NCBI GenBank assembly: GCA_005408345.1
Contig: SEMN01000309.1
Span: forward strand, 186,001 to 250,000
DNA: 64,000 bases
Origin: Macquaria australasica
Taxonomy: Eukaryota > Chordata > Actinopteri > Centrarchiformes > Percichthyidae
Direction of reading: 5' to 3'
Position 1 is the stretch's first letter, and every line of letters begins with the position of its first letter. Below are positions 12,557-26,575 of this stretch, piece after piece. The notes under the pieces are model-generated. The model ran no database searches, was not told the DNA's origin, and saw only the letters and a list, made by a program, of their open reading frames with translations. Position numbers and translations under genes: made by a program.

Positions 12557-14363
12557 TATCTGAAACCAGACGTGGATTGTCTCTGTGGGAAAGAGAAGAC
12601 AACAGACAACTAAGGTTTATCTCTTTATAAAACTCAAATAAGCAGTTGCATAAATGTACATAAGCTTTGGTCTGAGCCCCAGCATCTCTGATGTCAACCA
12701 GATCCATAAAAGGAGCAGTGATGTACAATTGGTGGTCAGGTCACATGACTAAAGATACTCCAACAAGCCAAACAGACTTGTGTGCAGAGCTTGTGTAAGA
12801 ATTGCAGCAGCGAGACCAAAGTTCATGAACAAACCATAAAACATCCGTTTACATCACTCCCTCAAAATACTTTTTAGCTGTAACTTGGAACTCAATTAAA
12901 AAACAACTGAATACTTAAAGAGAATTGCAAAACCTCTTCGTAATGAAAAAAGGTCAGTGCAAAAAACAAAACCGATGTTTAGGCATGGTATAAAATGTAA
13001 TATATAACTGAATGAAACAACAATATAAACATGTTTGACTATTAGGTCCTTGTACAGTATAGTATGGCTCAACTTCCATTTCTCAATAACATTTGCTCTG
13101 AGCAATTAAAATAAATTGACACCACAGTCACTGCAATGGCTCTAAAATGTGGTTGCGCATATAAATGAATTCAGCTTTGATTCATTCACTTCTCTCCCCG
13201 GTCCGTGGCAGTACAGAACAGTGTAATACGGGGTCAGTCCTTGTTTTCTTAAGTCTAGCTTACTAGGTCATTTGACATGTCTAAAAGGAGAAAAGAATAT
13301 GTGCACATTCATAAATAGGCATTGTAGGTAGCATTACTGTCAGGGTCAGAACTAGTCTTCCCAAAAGCCTCTTGTCACTGGGCATGTGTGCTTAAACGCA
13401 AGGACTTCAGTTACTGTCAATCTGTAACACTTCTGACCACTAGATGGAGTTACTCTTCATAAATAGTGACATGGATTTTTACTGTAACTCAGTCTGTGCT
13501 GACAATTTGTTGCATTCATTAAATCCTCCTGTTAACAAGTCTTATACACCTTATTTAGGCTTGACACATGCATGTATATACACATGAAACAGTACATTAT
13601 TGCTGTGAGATCAAGTGTTAGATACACAGATACAACACTGAAACCATTTCTTTGAAATTGACAACATCCTAACAAATCAATTTAAAACATAACAAAGCAG
13701 CACAATACCCACAGAGTACCCACTGCTACCTGCCTGGGGGAAAAAAAATCAATGAATGAATGAAATCAGCTTCAGTATTTACAACACTGACATATTGCAC
13801 CATGTCTTTCCTGTTGCTGGTGGTTATAACTTTAGCAATTCTTTTAAAAGTTTGCTTGCAAACTGCGGTGCACAGTCCTTTCTTATCAAGTATTGACCTA
13901 AAGATACAGTGAAGAAACTGTTATATTAAGAGTTACAGTTTGTACTATTAAGTACTGTTAAGATGTGTGAGCCTGCTCACAGTTGACCATAAATGCAGTA
14001 TAAACGTATAGGCTTTGGGTGCTTTAGCGAAGATGACCTTACTCTGCTTGTGTTAGAGCCGCTACCCTCAGTGCACTGCGAACAGGTTAAGACACTTTGT
14101 TGGAACAAAATGAAACTAACTAGAGATGAAGCAATGGTGAAACACGCAGCTAGTATTAGATCACCTTATGTCTTTTGTAAAATTCCATCGAATTTAAAAC
14201 CAAATCTGGTTTCACACTCTAAGAGCAGGCGAGTTACTAGACTCACTTTTAAACAGTAGCACAGACAGCAGTTTTAAATACAAGTTTGACACTTAGAAAA
14301 GTTAACTGCCCTTACAAAAAAGGTGCAAGTATCAGAAATCTGTACATATCAATGAAAAAAGTC

Positions 14364-14402
<39 letters not shown>

Positions 14403-14506
14403 TTGACACACTGAGTAGCTACTGGCCTTTCACCTCTTAAATGGCTTTGAGAACTAATCAAGCCTCAACAGAGAGTCCGAATCATATTGAATGATACTTG
14501 GAAACT
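12557..14506 (-). other. Presumed 3' UTR of the usp6nl-like gene
   Basis: This 1.95 kb lies downstream of the usp6nl-like stop on its own strand and upstream of the uevld poly(A) signal on the other. It contains no recognisable gene and a CA microsatellite at 14368-14401. I found no AATAAA in the minus-strand sense (TTTATT on the plus strand), so its end is unknown. Confidence 0.4.
14368..14401. repeat. (CA)n microsatellite
   Basis: Perfect CA dinucleotide run of about 17 units, in the presumed usp6nl-like 3' UTR. Confidence 0.97.
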
Positions 14507-17500
14507 TCAAAAGGTCACTGATTTGGGCAGTTGTTGTACACCTGGAGGCATCCTGCAAAAGTCTGGGCTGGATCGGACTAAGGGCACCCCTACTGTCGAC
14601 TGTCCTGAGGGCCTAGAGTGGCCTGGGGGAGACCCCGTGTACAACAGTGGTGCTGGGAAGGCAGAATGGTCCCTGGGGCCCCTTGAGAAAGGCTTAGAGT
14701 AACCGGGAGAGGTGGCTCTGTGTGTGCCTGAACAGCTGGCAGCACTACACTGGAAGGGAGTGAGTCCGTCAGCAAAACTAGATGGAGGAGGGGGTATGAT
14801 GGAGTCCTCCACCCAGTTGTCCTCTCCTTCATATTCTGGCTCCTGAGGCAAACTGGGTAGAGCACACAGTGAGGGAGGAATAGGAGAAGGCGAAGGAGGG
14901 ATGAACACAGGAGGTGGAGGCACAGGGTAGAGAGCAGGGTCATAATCTCTGTCAATGTATGCATGTGGAGGATTGCCATGCATGCTGAGAATTTCCTCAG
15001 GCGTGGAGCCCAGCAGCCTCTCCAGGTAGCGGTCGTCTTCATCAGCCTCAGAAAGGTTATCATACTGGGAGGTATTGGAGGGGCGTCGGTCTCCCGCAGA
15101 TGCTGGGACGTAGAGAGAGACTGGGAACTTGGTTGGCTTTGGGGGAGGAAGTCTGGGAGAGGAGGAGGAGGATGTGGTGAAGGCACGGGGAGGGGAAGAC
15201 TTTGAGGGCAGAGGTTTTTTCTGTGTGAGGTCAGTAGACGTGGGTGGTTTCAGGCGTGGTTTTGGAGGTGGCTTCATTTGAGTGACCAGTGGTGAGGCTG
15301 AGCGGGGGGAAGGAGAGCGACGCTGGGTCTGTGGTCCAGTCCCAGTCCTCGGGCAGGGTGATTCACTGTCCAGTGGCCTTTGGTCATTCTGCTCAGGGTA
15401 AAAGAGAGGTGGAGGTGGCAGATTTGGAAGGTCCATGATCTCCTCCTCAGTCTGCATGGTAAGAGCACCCAAAGCAGGGGGCTCATAGGGTGGAGGCCAA
15501 TCCACAGGCTCTTCCTGGGTCTCTGGGTCTTGAGGCTGCCTCTCCTGTTTTCCCCCACCTTCGGTGTGGCTCACTTCTGGAAGCGACTCCTTCACATCTC
15601 TGTCCAATCCGACCACAGCACAGGGTTTGTCCGCTTTTGGAGGTAACGGAGGTGCTCTACAAGGCCTCAAAGGAGAAGGTGTTCCTTGTGTGTGGACTAC
15701 AACTGGGTTGGGTGAAGGCAACGGAGGTGTGCTTGAGTCCTGGGGCTCTGCAGGAGAAGGGGTCTGGTGTAGGGTGATGCCGTCTGTTTGCTGGGCCTCT
15801 GTGTTGGGTTGGCTGTGGGGCTGCAGATTTATTTTGACCTCCAGAGGAGAGTCAGGCTGCAGAGGCATGAGGAGAACTGGTCTCTCTTGACCCAGAGGTT
15901 TCTTTGGCAGCTCATCTGACTTGCCTAAAAAAAAGGACATGGAAGATAGGGAATGCATCAACAAAGGGGAAAAAAAGATACTTTGGGATGTATCGGACAA
16001 AGAGGTGAATGTAACTTTATACTGAAAAATAAAGGAAATAAAAGAATAAGAGAATACTACTGCACCTGGTGGAGGTTGGTCCAGCTTTTTACTGCGAAGC
16101 TCAGACATAGCAGCCTGTAACTGTTCAACCACCACATCATCAGGCAGGAAGAAAGAAACAGCCAGCTGCTCCTGGAGAAACTCCCTCAGGTCCTCTAACT
16201 GAAGCTTCTGCAGGCGCTCTGATTAGACAAACACAAGGCAGACAAAAAACAGAGGCAAGTTAATTCACAGAATGGGTGGATGAGGTTACATGTCAGGTAA
16301 CCTTTGTGATACTAAAGACAGGCCTAACTTTAAGATACCAAGTAAAGGAATGGCCCGTCAAAAGAGCTGTTGAATTTCAAGAATTCAACCAATGTGCTGA
16401 GGCAATGCTCATGCCAGCGTCCAATGAAAAGTCAGCTTTCGATTCTTCTCCTCGGCATCCGGCCACTTGCATTATGTAATCCATCCAGTTAGGAGGTAAC
16501 CAAGCGAGAGGCAACAGCAGCCATGGCTGTATCTGGGCATGAAGCTGGTTTAACTCATTTTGCACAGCACAGAAGATAATGTAATCAGCCTCATACTCAC
16601 TCTTGTGTAACTTGAAGGTTGTATAAGCCATGGCATTTAGGATCTTCTCACCCTCCAATATATAGATGTCCCATAAACGCAGGGTGAGGGTGAAAGGGGT
16701 CTGTTATGTAAGACACACAGCAGCAGAGAGTCAGACTGATAAAAACTATAATAAAACAACCCCAGATGTGGTTCTATGTTCAAAAGTAAAAGTGATGAAA
16801 TGCACTGTGATATACTGATTAATGCAGAATACATCTGGGACTATATACAAGCAGGGGAGATCTAGAGATAAAACATTCATGCAGTTCATGTTCTTTAGGA
16901 AATCCAAATACTCACTCTGTCAATGAAGCACTGCAGAAACCATTTGGTGGTGTAAATCCCTGTTGTCATCTGCTCCTTGTCCTGTGGGGCAAGAATTAAT
17001 GGGAAATAGTCTCTATGGGAAGTCACTCCTCATGATCTGTTCTCAGTTATAAATCTCACTTTCCAAATAGTTCTGACTCTTGGACTCACAGTAACATTCT
17101 GAACACGTGGCCTTCTGCCACATGAATTAATCAAATAATGAGAAATGACCAGAATAAATCTTATAAGCAATCAATTAGTTTCATGTCTCTTGCATGGACA
17201 GAAAGCATCAGAAAGCATACAGATGTACTCGAACTTACCAGGTGTTTCTTCAGCTTTGGCAGCATTTTGGAGAAGATCAGCTCATGGTGGGCCTGGAAAC
17301 GCTGCAGCTTGGGAAATCCCGGGATGAAGAACCCTAGCACAGTGAAAAATAAACCAGCAGGCCATAAATGGTTTGTGGTAATGGTAGAGACATAATATTT
17401 ACAAATGAACAAATCACATTCACAAACCTGAGTACATATTGAGTTACAGTTTCACAACTTTTGCATATAACACTAGTACAGTAATGGCCACCATACACTT

Positions 17501-20500
17501 TTATCATTTTGAATAAGAACAGTTCTGATGTTTGATATGTCTAAACACTATCAGCTCTGCTTTTTTTCTGTCGGTCTTCATTTCTTCCTCGGTCTCACCG
17601 TGCATGGCATGCTTGCTGTTGGTGAGGAGCTGAGACAGAGCCCAGAAGGCATCTTCCTCATTCAGGTACATGAGCAAGATGGCAGCGATCTGACTCATCC
17701 CCTGGCAGTAGCTCACCTCCTGGGGGAACACAGGAGAAGAAACAGGTTCGATTAAACAGAATGGGCGAATCAAGAGGAATTATTCATAATTTAATAGAGC
17801 ACACACACACACACACACACACACAGGCCGAGAGATGAGGGGAGGAGAGCACCTGAATGTCTGATGCGGTCTGAAGGCAGACTGTGGATGTGTGTGGTTG
17901 TACTGCACACGGGGAGCTACAGACCTTCTGTACATGCAGCTACAATATTATAAACACCTTTACCAAAGGCTGTTTAAATATTTACTGTAGCCCAACATAC
18001 ATTCTGGTGGTGTCATGTCTTCATCTTGAATTACCGCCCATTTCACTCCACAGTGATTCAATGATTTACACTAAACGCATCGCCCTTGGCAAGCACAGAT
18101 ACACAAAACCAGACACACACTTGGTATTTGTCCATATTAAGGCAGATTTATTGTGTAGCTAGAAATGGACACTCCAAAGGATCCTTTCAAGGAAATACAG
18201 TAAAGATAATTAGGATTACACTGGGGTTAAACTATACTTTCTCCACATTCTTTTCTACCATCACATAGGCAAAAGGACAAACACCCCCCTCCCCCCTTTC
18301 TCTCTCACTCTCCTACTGACCCAGTTTCTTCTGAGCAGTGTGTGAGAAGAGGGGAAAAAGGGAACAGCACATGCCCATTTCCTCTGCCTCTTAACACCTC
18401 TACCACGCAGGAACCGACTACAGAGCCCAATCAGAAAAGCAGACTTGGACCGTGTTTGCGTGCCAGGGGATGTAATGTACTGTACACGAAACTGTCTTTG
18501 GATGGTAATATTTCTATCCCTACCAGACGGCAGCAATTTGTACTTACAAGAACAATATATATAGAATTAATATATATATATATATATGGATTCATCTGAA
18601 TGCATATGTTGACATACAGGCTACACTCATATGCATTAACTGTGTATTTAGTAAATATGTGTTGACAGAATTTCCTGTTTGGTTTTAAAAAACAGATTTT
18701 ACTCCACGAAGACAAACTCTTGCTTATGGTGGAGAAAGTACAGAGGCACTTTAAAGTAGACCTCATCATCCACAATTGCATTCCAAACACATTATTATGA
18801 AGCAAAGGCTGTTAAGATTATAAATAAATGTTGTTAATTAAAATAAAAAGGATGACAGTGCCTGGCTTGGGCTGACATGAGAAGCGAGGACAAAATTTTA
18901 TGTTAGTCATTTTTGTAAAACCAGGTGAGCGCTGTGTATGGATGTGGGTTCACTGGTGGTCTGGCTGTTTCACTGTGTTGCTGTACATTCAGTCAGAGCC
19001 ACACTCATAAATAAAAGATCTCACCCAAGGCTCTAAACAAGAACAGATGGGTTTAGAGTGCTTGGCCTGTTCTTTGCTGTATGGAAACTAACGCACTTGA
19101 TGGACTTGCGGCTGTTGCGCCACCGATGTGCTGCTTTTGCTGTGCAGTCAATGTGTACACAAGACTCCTGCATATTATGTAACATGCACTTAGGTACGCA
19201 CACATCTATACACATACAAACCAACTTACCGTGTTGTAGACAGAGTAAGCTGCCAGTACGTGAAAGAGTGCCTGCTGCCTACAGAGGGAACAGAGAAACC
19301 ACCAGTTAAAACGAGGATGTGATAGCAACAATCGAGAATGCTGAAACAGTGTGTAGTGGAGTTTATTAAATTAAAACTCCCCGAGGCCACATGAGTAATG
19401 ATTTTTCAACCACCTCATCCCTAAATGAACTCCATCAATCAACACAGACCAACTCAAAACAGCTGCAAATATTTCTGGGGAGGCTGACAAACCCTGGCTG
19501 AATCCCATCATCCTGGTGGTGTTTGTATAACTGTTTGTGTGTGAGTGTGGAAATACTTTCTCTTTAACCCGTGGTCCTTTGTCTGAGCTATCCTGCTTTG
19601 CCATTTGCAACAATGTGTGTGAAAAGACTTCTGTGATCTATTGGTGTGACAGTGACATGTATGTGAGCAGATATTGGGCTACATGAATATCAAAAATCAC
19701 CAAGATTTTCAACATATAATTTCTTACAAAGCTCCTATCCAGTTTCTATGATTGTAGCGTTGTGTGTTGCGTGGCTGATTACATCTGGAGTCTTAACTGT
19801 TTCAGACAGTGAACACAAGGCAGCTATTGTGTAGATGTGTATGTGAGTGGAGCAGGGGCATTAACAAATATAATGTAGACGAGAGAGGATGTCTCCCCTC
19901 CAGGCCTCTATAGTAAATACACATCTTGTACACAGTGACAGAGGCAGGAAAGGAGCCTTAAATAGCTGTCAGTGTTTCGGTGTGAGTGGGACAGCTGTTG
20001 ACTTGCAGGGAAGGAGTGGGCAGCCAAGCAGGATGAAGCGGTGTTTTGGTCTGTTTGGACTTAGTGGCTTTGAGTTGAAAAGGGAAGTACGTTACAAAGA
20101 GCAAGAAGAGAGCACACTCAGTCACACTCTCAGAGAGTTGAACTGACAAGGACAAACCAGTGGCTTTCAGATTTTGAAACTCACAGTTTACAGACAATCA
20201 TGTTCTGTTCTGAATCTCATTTAATGTGTGTTTCATTGATCTTTTTAATGTATTAGCATTATATCAATGTGTTGTCTCCGAATAGCACTGTGGGCAGTAT
20301 TATTCTGCACATGTACACTTGATGTCGGTGCACATTTCTGTACGAATGCCATTTCCTGTGGGGCTTTGTGCACTGACAGGAAGGCTAATAAAACACAGAG
20401 AGGAGGAAACCACCGCTTTGGTTTTGTGTGTGTGTGTGTGTGTGGGTGGGTGCCTCAAGGTTTAGAGGTCACACCCTGTAAGAGACTTATCAAGGGCAAA

Positions 20501-22938
20501 CCTGAGCATGTGAGGTGACATAAGAAAACAAAAACAAGAAATCTGGAGGCATTTGTTATGAAAGCTACCTAAACAGTGTCACTTATTTTACAGGTTAAAG
20601 GGCAGGGGAGTAGTCATATGATCTACAGAAACATCAGCAGATTAGGTACAAAATAATTAATTTCTATTGTGGCTTTTGGGTGGCAATTATGTCATAGTTC
20701 TAGATCCTCAGAAGTGATGAAGAAAAATCATCACACTACATCAGTAATATTTGTAGATACATTGAAACAGAAACTGTTCCACACAGCTTTCTGCTGAGTG
20801 AAGCTAAGAACTCACTTGACTCCAAAGCGGTCCATGAACATGATGTGGTTCCTGAAGGTTCTGTTGACGTCTAAGTCTATCTGTTTGATCTCTGTGGAGA
20901 AGCTACGAGCCTGCTGCTTCATTTTCTGGAGGATAGAAAAAGGACAAATATGTTATAAAAAAAACTAGGCGACTGTCAGAATTGACCCTTTCAGAGTATC
21001 CACATTTTAGCACAATTGTCATTACTTTTAAGATTTATACCTCATATTTTCCCACATTTTCTTGTTTGACTTTCTCTATGTCCAAAAGCAAGGCCCAGGC
21101 CTGGCCTCTCAGCTGCAGAGGGATGCCTTTATATACACGCTTCACCAACTGAAACACATGTGACAGAGACATACGAACAGGCATGAATAGGGACTCTCTA
21201 AACATAAAGAGACAGTCTTCACCGCAACAACCAGAGGAAAAAGGCAGAGGGTCATGTATAAATGCTGCCTTATGGGATGTAGCCTTGTTAACTCTCTTGA
21301 ATGACAAGGGCTCATCACATGCACTTATGTACTTGCTTTAACTGTCTAGACCGGAGAGGAGGGAGGGATAAGGGAATGAGCTGTGGTCAAAAAGGGAATG
21401 GAAAACAAATTATTAACTGAAACGGAAATAATACATCACGTAGCTGAGTAGCACAAAAGGGAAGCGATGGCTAAATTGAGACAGTGTGTTGGTGTGTGAT
21501 TGTCACACTACTGAGTTACCTACTTTTTCACTGTCCCTGTACTTGTCCCAGTTCTTCACCATCTTCAGCCATTTCTCCACTCGCTCTATCTCCTGCTGCT
21601 TTTGCTGGGGAGAAAAAAGACAGACATACATATGTCCACTGCATATGGGAAAGGGCGTAATCATATATATATTTATATCACAAGCAAGGTCAAAATCTGA
21701 ACTTGCTACGCAGGTTAAAAGTTGATACCTTTGCTTCAAGCGCACTGGGTGTTGGCAGCTCTTCCTCACTGGAGCAGAAAGGCAGAAATACACAACATGT
21801 CTTAGAAATAGGGACATTGAGAGGACAAGCACTAATATAAGACATCATAATGTGAGAAAGGTGAGAGAGAAGGAGGAAGCGGGACAGAGATAATCTATAC
21901 ACAAGTGAAGGCGTTCTCCTAGAATTCAAACCACTACGAGGAAGCTGTCAGAGCTTTAAGTCAGGTAACTTACTGCAGGAAGCCAAAGCGGTCAGTGACC
22001 TTATAGATGCTGTAGTTGGCATCCTCCCATGGGTCAATGTTGACACCCTCCTTCCTGCCCTGAAACCCCCACATACCACAACCCCGGTTAGAAAACATTG
22101 CATGCAAAATAAACTGTTTAAATGAGACTTAAGATGGTGCTTGTGTGTACAAATTAATCGACTAATGGCAGCATAAGAGAGGTTGGTTCACATGTTTTAC
22201 TGGCAGAGCTGAAGCAACAATAACACATTTTCAGTCATTTTTTCACCACTTTACTCGTTTGGTCGATCAGCCATTAAAACTGCACTAAACAGACCAACAT
22301 TTCCTATGCTTTTTGTCTTCTCTTTCACATTTGATTCTCTTGTTTTCCTATTCCTAATGGGTCACTTGAAAGTGTTTTAACCCTGATTTGTGAACTACAT
22401 GTTCAACACTCACAGTCACTGTGTCATTAATTAATCCTTCCTAGTAATCCCATTTTCACTGCCTGTTGGTAACAAATCTATTCTGAGTTCACACATTGCA
22501 GGCACCACTAAGGGCCTCTCTATACCAAAAAGACCATCAACTCCACTGTTTTGATGCATCAGATACACCTTGTAAGCCCTTCTTTGAGGAAATATTATGT
22601 CCCAAAGGATAGGATCATGGTTTTACTTGGTTTACTTTTCATGACTTTCATGAACTGTGGCACACTGATATTTGGCAGAGGTTGAAATCTGTCCCAAAGA
22701 AGTGCCGCTCAGTGCAGGGCAATGCTCAGCTGTGTAGTTTCCTCCAACTGAACCATGACAACTTGTCGATTTATTTTTTAAGCTATAAAACCTTATGTGC
22801 AAGTTGTGTTTTGAGTTGGTGTTGTTGAGTATTGTCAGAGTTAGGTGGTGGTATTCCTGTGCACAGACTTACCTTGTCATATTTCAAGATAATTTCAGCG
22901 CGTTCCTCTGCTATCAATGTGTCTATGTCCTTCTTCAT
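14507..22938 (-). CDS. usp6nl: USP6NL/RN-tre-like TBC-domain Rab GTPase-activating protein
   Basis: Thirteen minus-strand coding exons join in phase to 830 residues (human USP6NL 828): 22938-22873, 22059-21974, 21768-21729, 21604-21524, 21148-21041, 20925-20816, 19278-19230, 17719-17599, 17333-17239, 16981-16916, 16700-16601, 16218-16066 and 15924-14507. The start MKKDIDTLIAEERAEI aligns with the human N-terminus. The TBC domain spans roughly residues 90-310 and carries both catalytic fingers: IDLDVNR (Arg149) and YCQGM (Gln186). In the family these stimulate GTP hydrolysis by endocytic Rabs such as Rab5 and Rab43. After DELPKKPLGQ comes one large exon of about 470 residues, proline-rich with possible SH3-binding sites (PPPKPRLKPP, PPLPPK), a conserved SQYDN, and the C-terminus LPKSVTF. 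An in-frame TAG at 35803-35805 in the upstream exon supports the start at 22938. Whether this is the usp6nl orthologue or a fish paralogue cannot be settled here. Confidence 0.92.
17800..17825. repeat. (CA)n microsatellite
   Basis: CA run of about 13 units in a usp6nl-like intron, just upstream (minus sense) of the exon encoding YCQGM. Confidence 0.95.
18570..18587. repeat. (TA)n microsatellite
   Basis: Short TA run in a usp6nl-like intron. Confidence 0.9.
20425..20444. repeat. (TG)n microsatellite
   Basis: Short TG run followed by GGGTGGG, in a usp6nl-like intron. Confidence 0.9.
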
Positions 22939-24370
22939 GTCAAAATCTGGAAGGAAGCAGACAAAAATTGGCATAAACCACATCAATATGACTGAATATT
23001 ACATTTTTATAAGATATTGTAGCTTGGTGATTTACTGCTGGTTGTTGATGTGGGGGGTTTAATATGGAGAGGGTATGGAGAGGGAGATGATCACATAGTT
23101 AAAGCTATTCCTAGGCATAACATGGCTAATTGGTTAAATGAGTTTATTAAGATGAGAACAACACATTTGTCTGTATTATCTGTTTAAGTTGAGGTCAGAG
23201 TGCAGGTCAGCTACAGAACAGTGCTTAGCTGGAAGGATTTCAGTGTGCTGCTCATGACACAGGGGGTCCAACCTACACATGGACATTTTTGCTAGAGGTG
23301 GGTTAGGCCTACATTTGTTTGAGAAATATTTATTACCTCTACCATAATAACAGGAGGTATTTGCAGGCCACAGAATAGGCATCATTTGAGGTGGTGAGAC
23401 CGCAGATGAAAAAGACCACACATCACGCTATAGCTCCTTTACATACATATCAACCTTAAATAGGATAAAGATAATATTACTAACTTGCTTGCTTACTTAT
23501 CCATCACAAATATACCATACAGAGAGTTCATAAGGTCTACGTCACTCTTTGTTCTTTAAAAATAAAACGTTGCATGTAGCATGCTGGAGTCTGTAAGGAG
23601 CCAGAGTGTGAAGACACAAACCACAAGGCCATCAGCAACTTCCTGTTAGTGTGCCCGGAGCTTCAGGTGACAGAATGGTTGGTGCGACATTAGAGTTCAC
23701 AGATTCTCTGATTAGTGGAATACTGAACAATACACTGTTATTTTTAGAAATAACAGTCACAACATTCAAATGTGCATTTTATGTATTACTGGGGGTTGTA
23801 TATTGCCCTTAAAAGGATGCTGCCTTTGCGTCACTTGGTTAGCAAGCAGTGGGATGCAAAATACCCAAAAAGAATTAATCCATTTCACATCCAAGTGGTT
23901 TCAAAAAGCATACAGAAAAAATCACAACACAATCATAAAGCTTTTTTTCTCATGTTCAACCTGATTTTGTTTGATATGTTACATCTGACTGTCGCTGGCT
24001 GTTTAGGGCTTTTGAAAACAGTCTGTTCCTCATCTTCTTCCAAATGTGTCTAAATTTCAGGTTGTAAACCCAATGAATTTGTCTGATAAGGGCAGCTCAG
24101 GTCAGACTGCAGGTGGATCAGAATGGTTTAGACTGAACCTCTAAACCTCTCACAATATCAAATAATCTGCATAATGAAATGGTTTCAAGCTTCCCTCAAA
24201 TACTGTGTAAAACAACCCATTAATCCTCTGGTGTGTCTCCTGACTCAAGACAGGTTTATGACTTTGTGATCAAGAATCAGTTTCAAGCTCATACCACTCG
24301 AAAAAAGTACATAAAATAAAAGCATGTATGAAGTGTGACACAACGTGACAGTCATGGGACTTTATATCTC

Positions 24371-24432
24371 TAGAGAGAGAGTGAGTGTGTGTGTGTGTGT
24401 GTGTGTATGTGTGTGTGTGCATGTATGTATGT
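24371..24432. repeat. (AG)n(TG)n(TATG)n compound microsatellite
   Basis: GAGAGAG followed by a long TG run with TATG variants, in usp6nl-like intron 1. Confidence 0.95.
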
Positions 24433-25411
24433 AGTCATTCGTCTCTTGGTGCTCAAGAAGCAAGAAAGTGACAGACTGGCCAGAGCCCATGAGAAAAGAA
24501 ACTGAGAAGTAGACAACTGAGGCCGGAGCTGTCCGATGCTCCTGGAGCCTCACCCCCTCTGTTCTGGCAGCAGGCTCAGCTGTTAAGCAGTTGTCAGGGC
24601 TGTAATAATCACCCCAAGAGAGAACAGCCTCACTGCTCGTTTGCCAGATCAGCATCTCACAGTGATGTCTGGATATGAAGAATATGCCAGTTATGCCTAG
24701 CAGGCACAGTGTATGATAGGAGATAAAAGAAACGGATACAAAACACAGGCCAGTCAAGCATCAGGGTTAAGAACCTGTTACTATCTGGTGTTTGTTTTAA
24801 GGAACAGGTTAGACAACAAGGCCTTTGTTATGCTGCAACCTTAAAAACGTTGTCATGGGACAGATGCCCAAGCCAGGAAAATTAAAATTAAAGTCTTTGA
24901 ACAGACAGGACAGAAAATAGAGGTATTTTAGTGTTCCTTTAACATATATCTAGCCTAAATGCTTTAGATTTCTAGGTGAGCTACAGCATTTTAAATAAAA
25001 TTATTCAGTGACTTTCTAAAGAACACTATCTTTTATTTGTTAAGGTCACATGCTATAAGGAAAACTCTACAGGCGAGCCCATTGCAACAAGTGTTGTGCA
25101 CTGAGGAATACTTTCACTGACTCTTGACAGCATGTGTAGCCAGCTGAGGCCTCAGAGGCATATGGTATGCATGTCTGGCATGTCTTGCAGCAGCAGGTGA
25201 GAAGGCACCTGCCAACTCACACAAACACCCTTTAACTTTTTCCTACAGATCCCTTGTGCATTGTGCTGACTCAGACACGTTTCGTCTGAAGCAATGTGAC
25301 ATTTCCCCAACATAATTTACATCTTGATGCTGGAACAGTGGGCGCACTGACAGATAAGTTATGGGGGTAGATCGTAGGACATCAAATTTCAAGATGCAGT
25401 TTGTTTGTGGG

Positions 25412-25575
25412 CAGGGTGGGAAATTAACTTTTTAAAATGTGCCAGCCACTGACAGATAAAATTTCAAATTCACCAACCACTCAATAGTAAATCATTATTT
25501 TGTGTCTGAAATCTACCAGCCACTTTCATATTTTACCAGCATTTGGCTGGTGGCTGGTGCTAATTTCCCACCCTG
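25412..25575. mobile_element. 164-bp hAT-type MITE with perfect target duplication
   Basis: The element begins CAGGGTGGGAAATTA and ends with the exact reverse complement, TAATTTCCCACCCTG: a 15-bp perfect terminal inverted repeat. Subterminal GCCAGCCAC/GTGGCTGGTGC motifs continue the symmetry. Both ends are flanked by the same 8 bp, TTTGTGGG (25404-25411 and 25576-25583). An 8-bp duplication with CAGGG termini is characteristic of hAT transposons. There is no coding capacity, so it was moved by a transposase supplied in trans. Confidence 0.9.
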
Positions 25576-26575
25576 TTTGTGGGTATAGGTTTGTTCAAAA
25601 ATAATGTATGTTTTGGTTCTTTTCACATAAATCTACACACAACATTTAATGCCTTAGTTAGTTAGATACTTAATTACATTTTTGAAACCAGTTTCTACAT
25701 TAATGTAACCACCAGGGATTAATTGGAGGCTCAACCTGCCTAAACCTACTGTCCAGAGTTTTTATTTAGTGAGCAGTTTGCCCAGTTTCACATGGAGTTA
25801 AACCTTTATGATATCCATTTAAATTATACCCTATAGTAAGCAGCATAAAAAATGATGAGTCAAATGAACACGGGCCTTCTAACAAAAAAACTAAATCCGA
25901 CAGAAGTCAAACCTAATGGTTAATTCTGCCTCTCCTAAAAATCAGGACTTACCATTAAAGATGTTACTATTGATGTGTTATTTCCTTTTAATCCGTTACT
26001 AAGTGGCTCAACCACCTAGACCTGATCTCCAAAACCCCATGCAGCATCCAGTCTTCTCCATCAAAACAACAGCTGTGTCTCTTGTCAAACAGGTGGCCAG
26101 TGAAACCATATCACTGAACAAATGGCCTCTGCTGTTCTATGCTTTCCTTTTTACAATTTCCCTGTTCTCGTCTATCTCAGGTCAAACTATTCCCATTTTT
26201 TGAGGCATCAGCATATGTTTCTAAACAGCTGAGTAAGTGGTCTGCGAGGTGGTGCTAGTGTTTTATACTCCGGTTACATTTAAAAGTCTAAGGCTTAAAA
26301 AAGAAATTAAGATGAAGCTGAGATCGGTAACTTTCTGTATGTGCTCTCCAGGGGTGGAAGTAATTAAATTAATTAATTGTGTCCGCTGTCGAATCAGCCA
26401 CTGAAAACTTAGCAAACTTAGCTGAAAGCAAACTGGGCTTTCAGTATATTGTTGATTTCAGTGAGTGAAAACACAAACATTGTGTGAAATGCAACACTTC
26501 CCAGTGCACCCACTCAGGTATTTAACATTACTGCATTGTCAACTAGGATACATAGTACTAGAAATGGTAACACTT

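Noticed and set aside
14963..15890. Several plus-strand frames of 80-108 residues opposite the usp6nl-like last exon
   Set aside because: They are antisense shadows of a GC-rich, proline-coding exon. Their content (Trp/Gly/Leu-rich) resembles no known protein.
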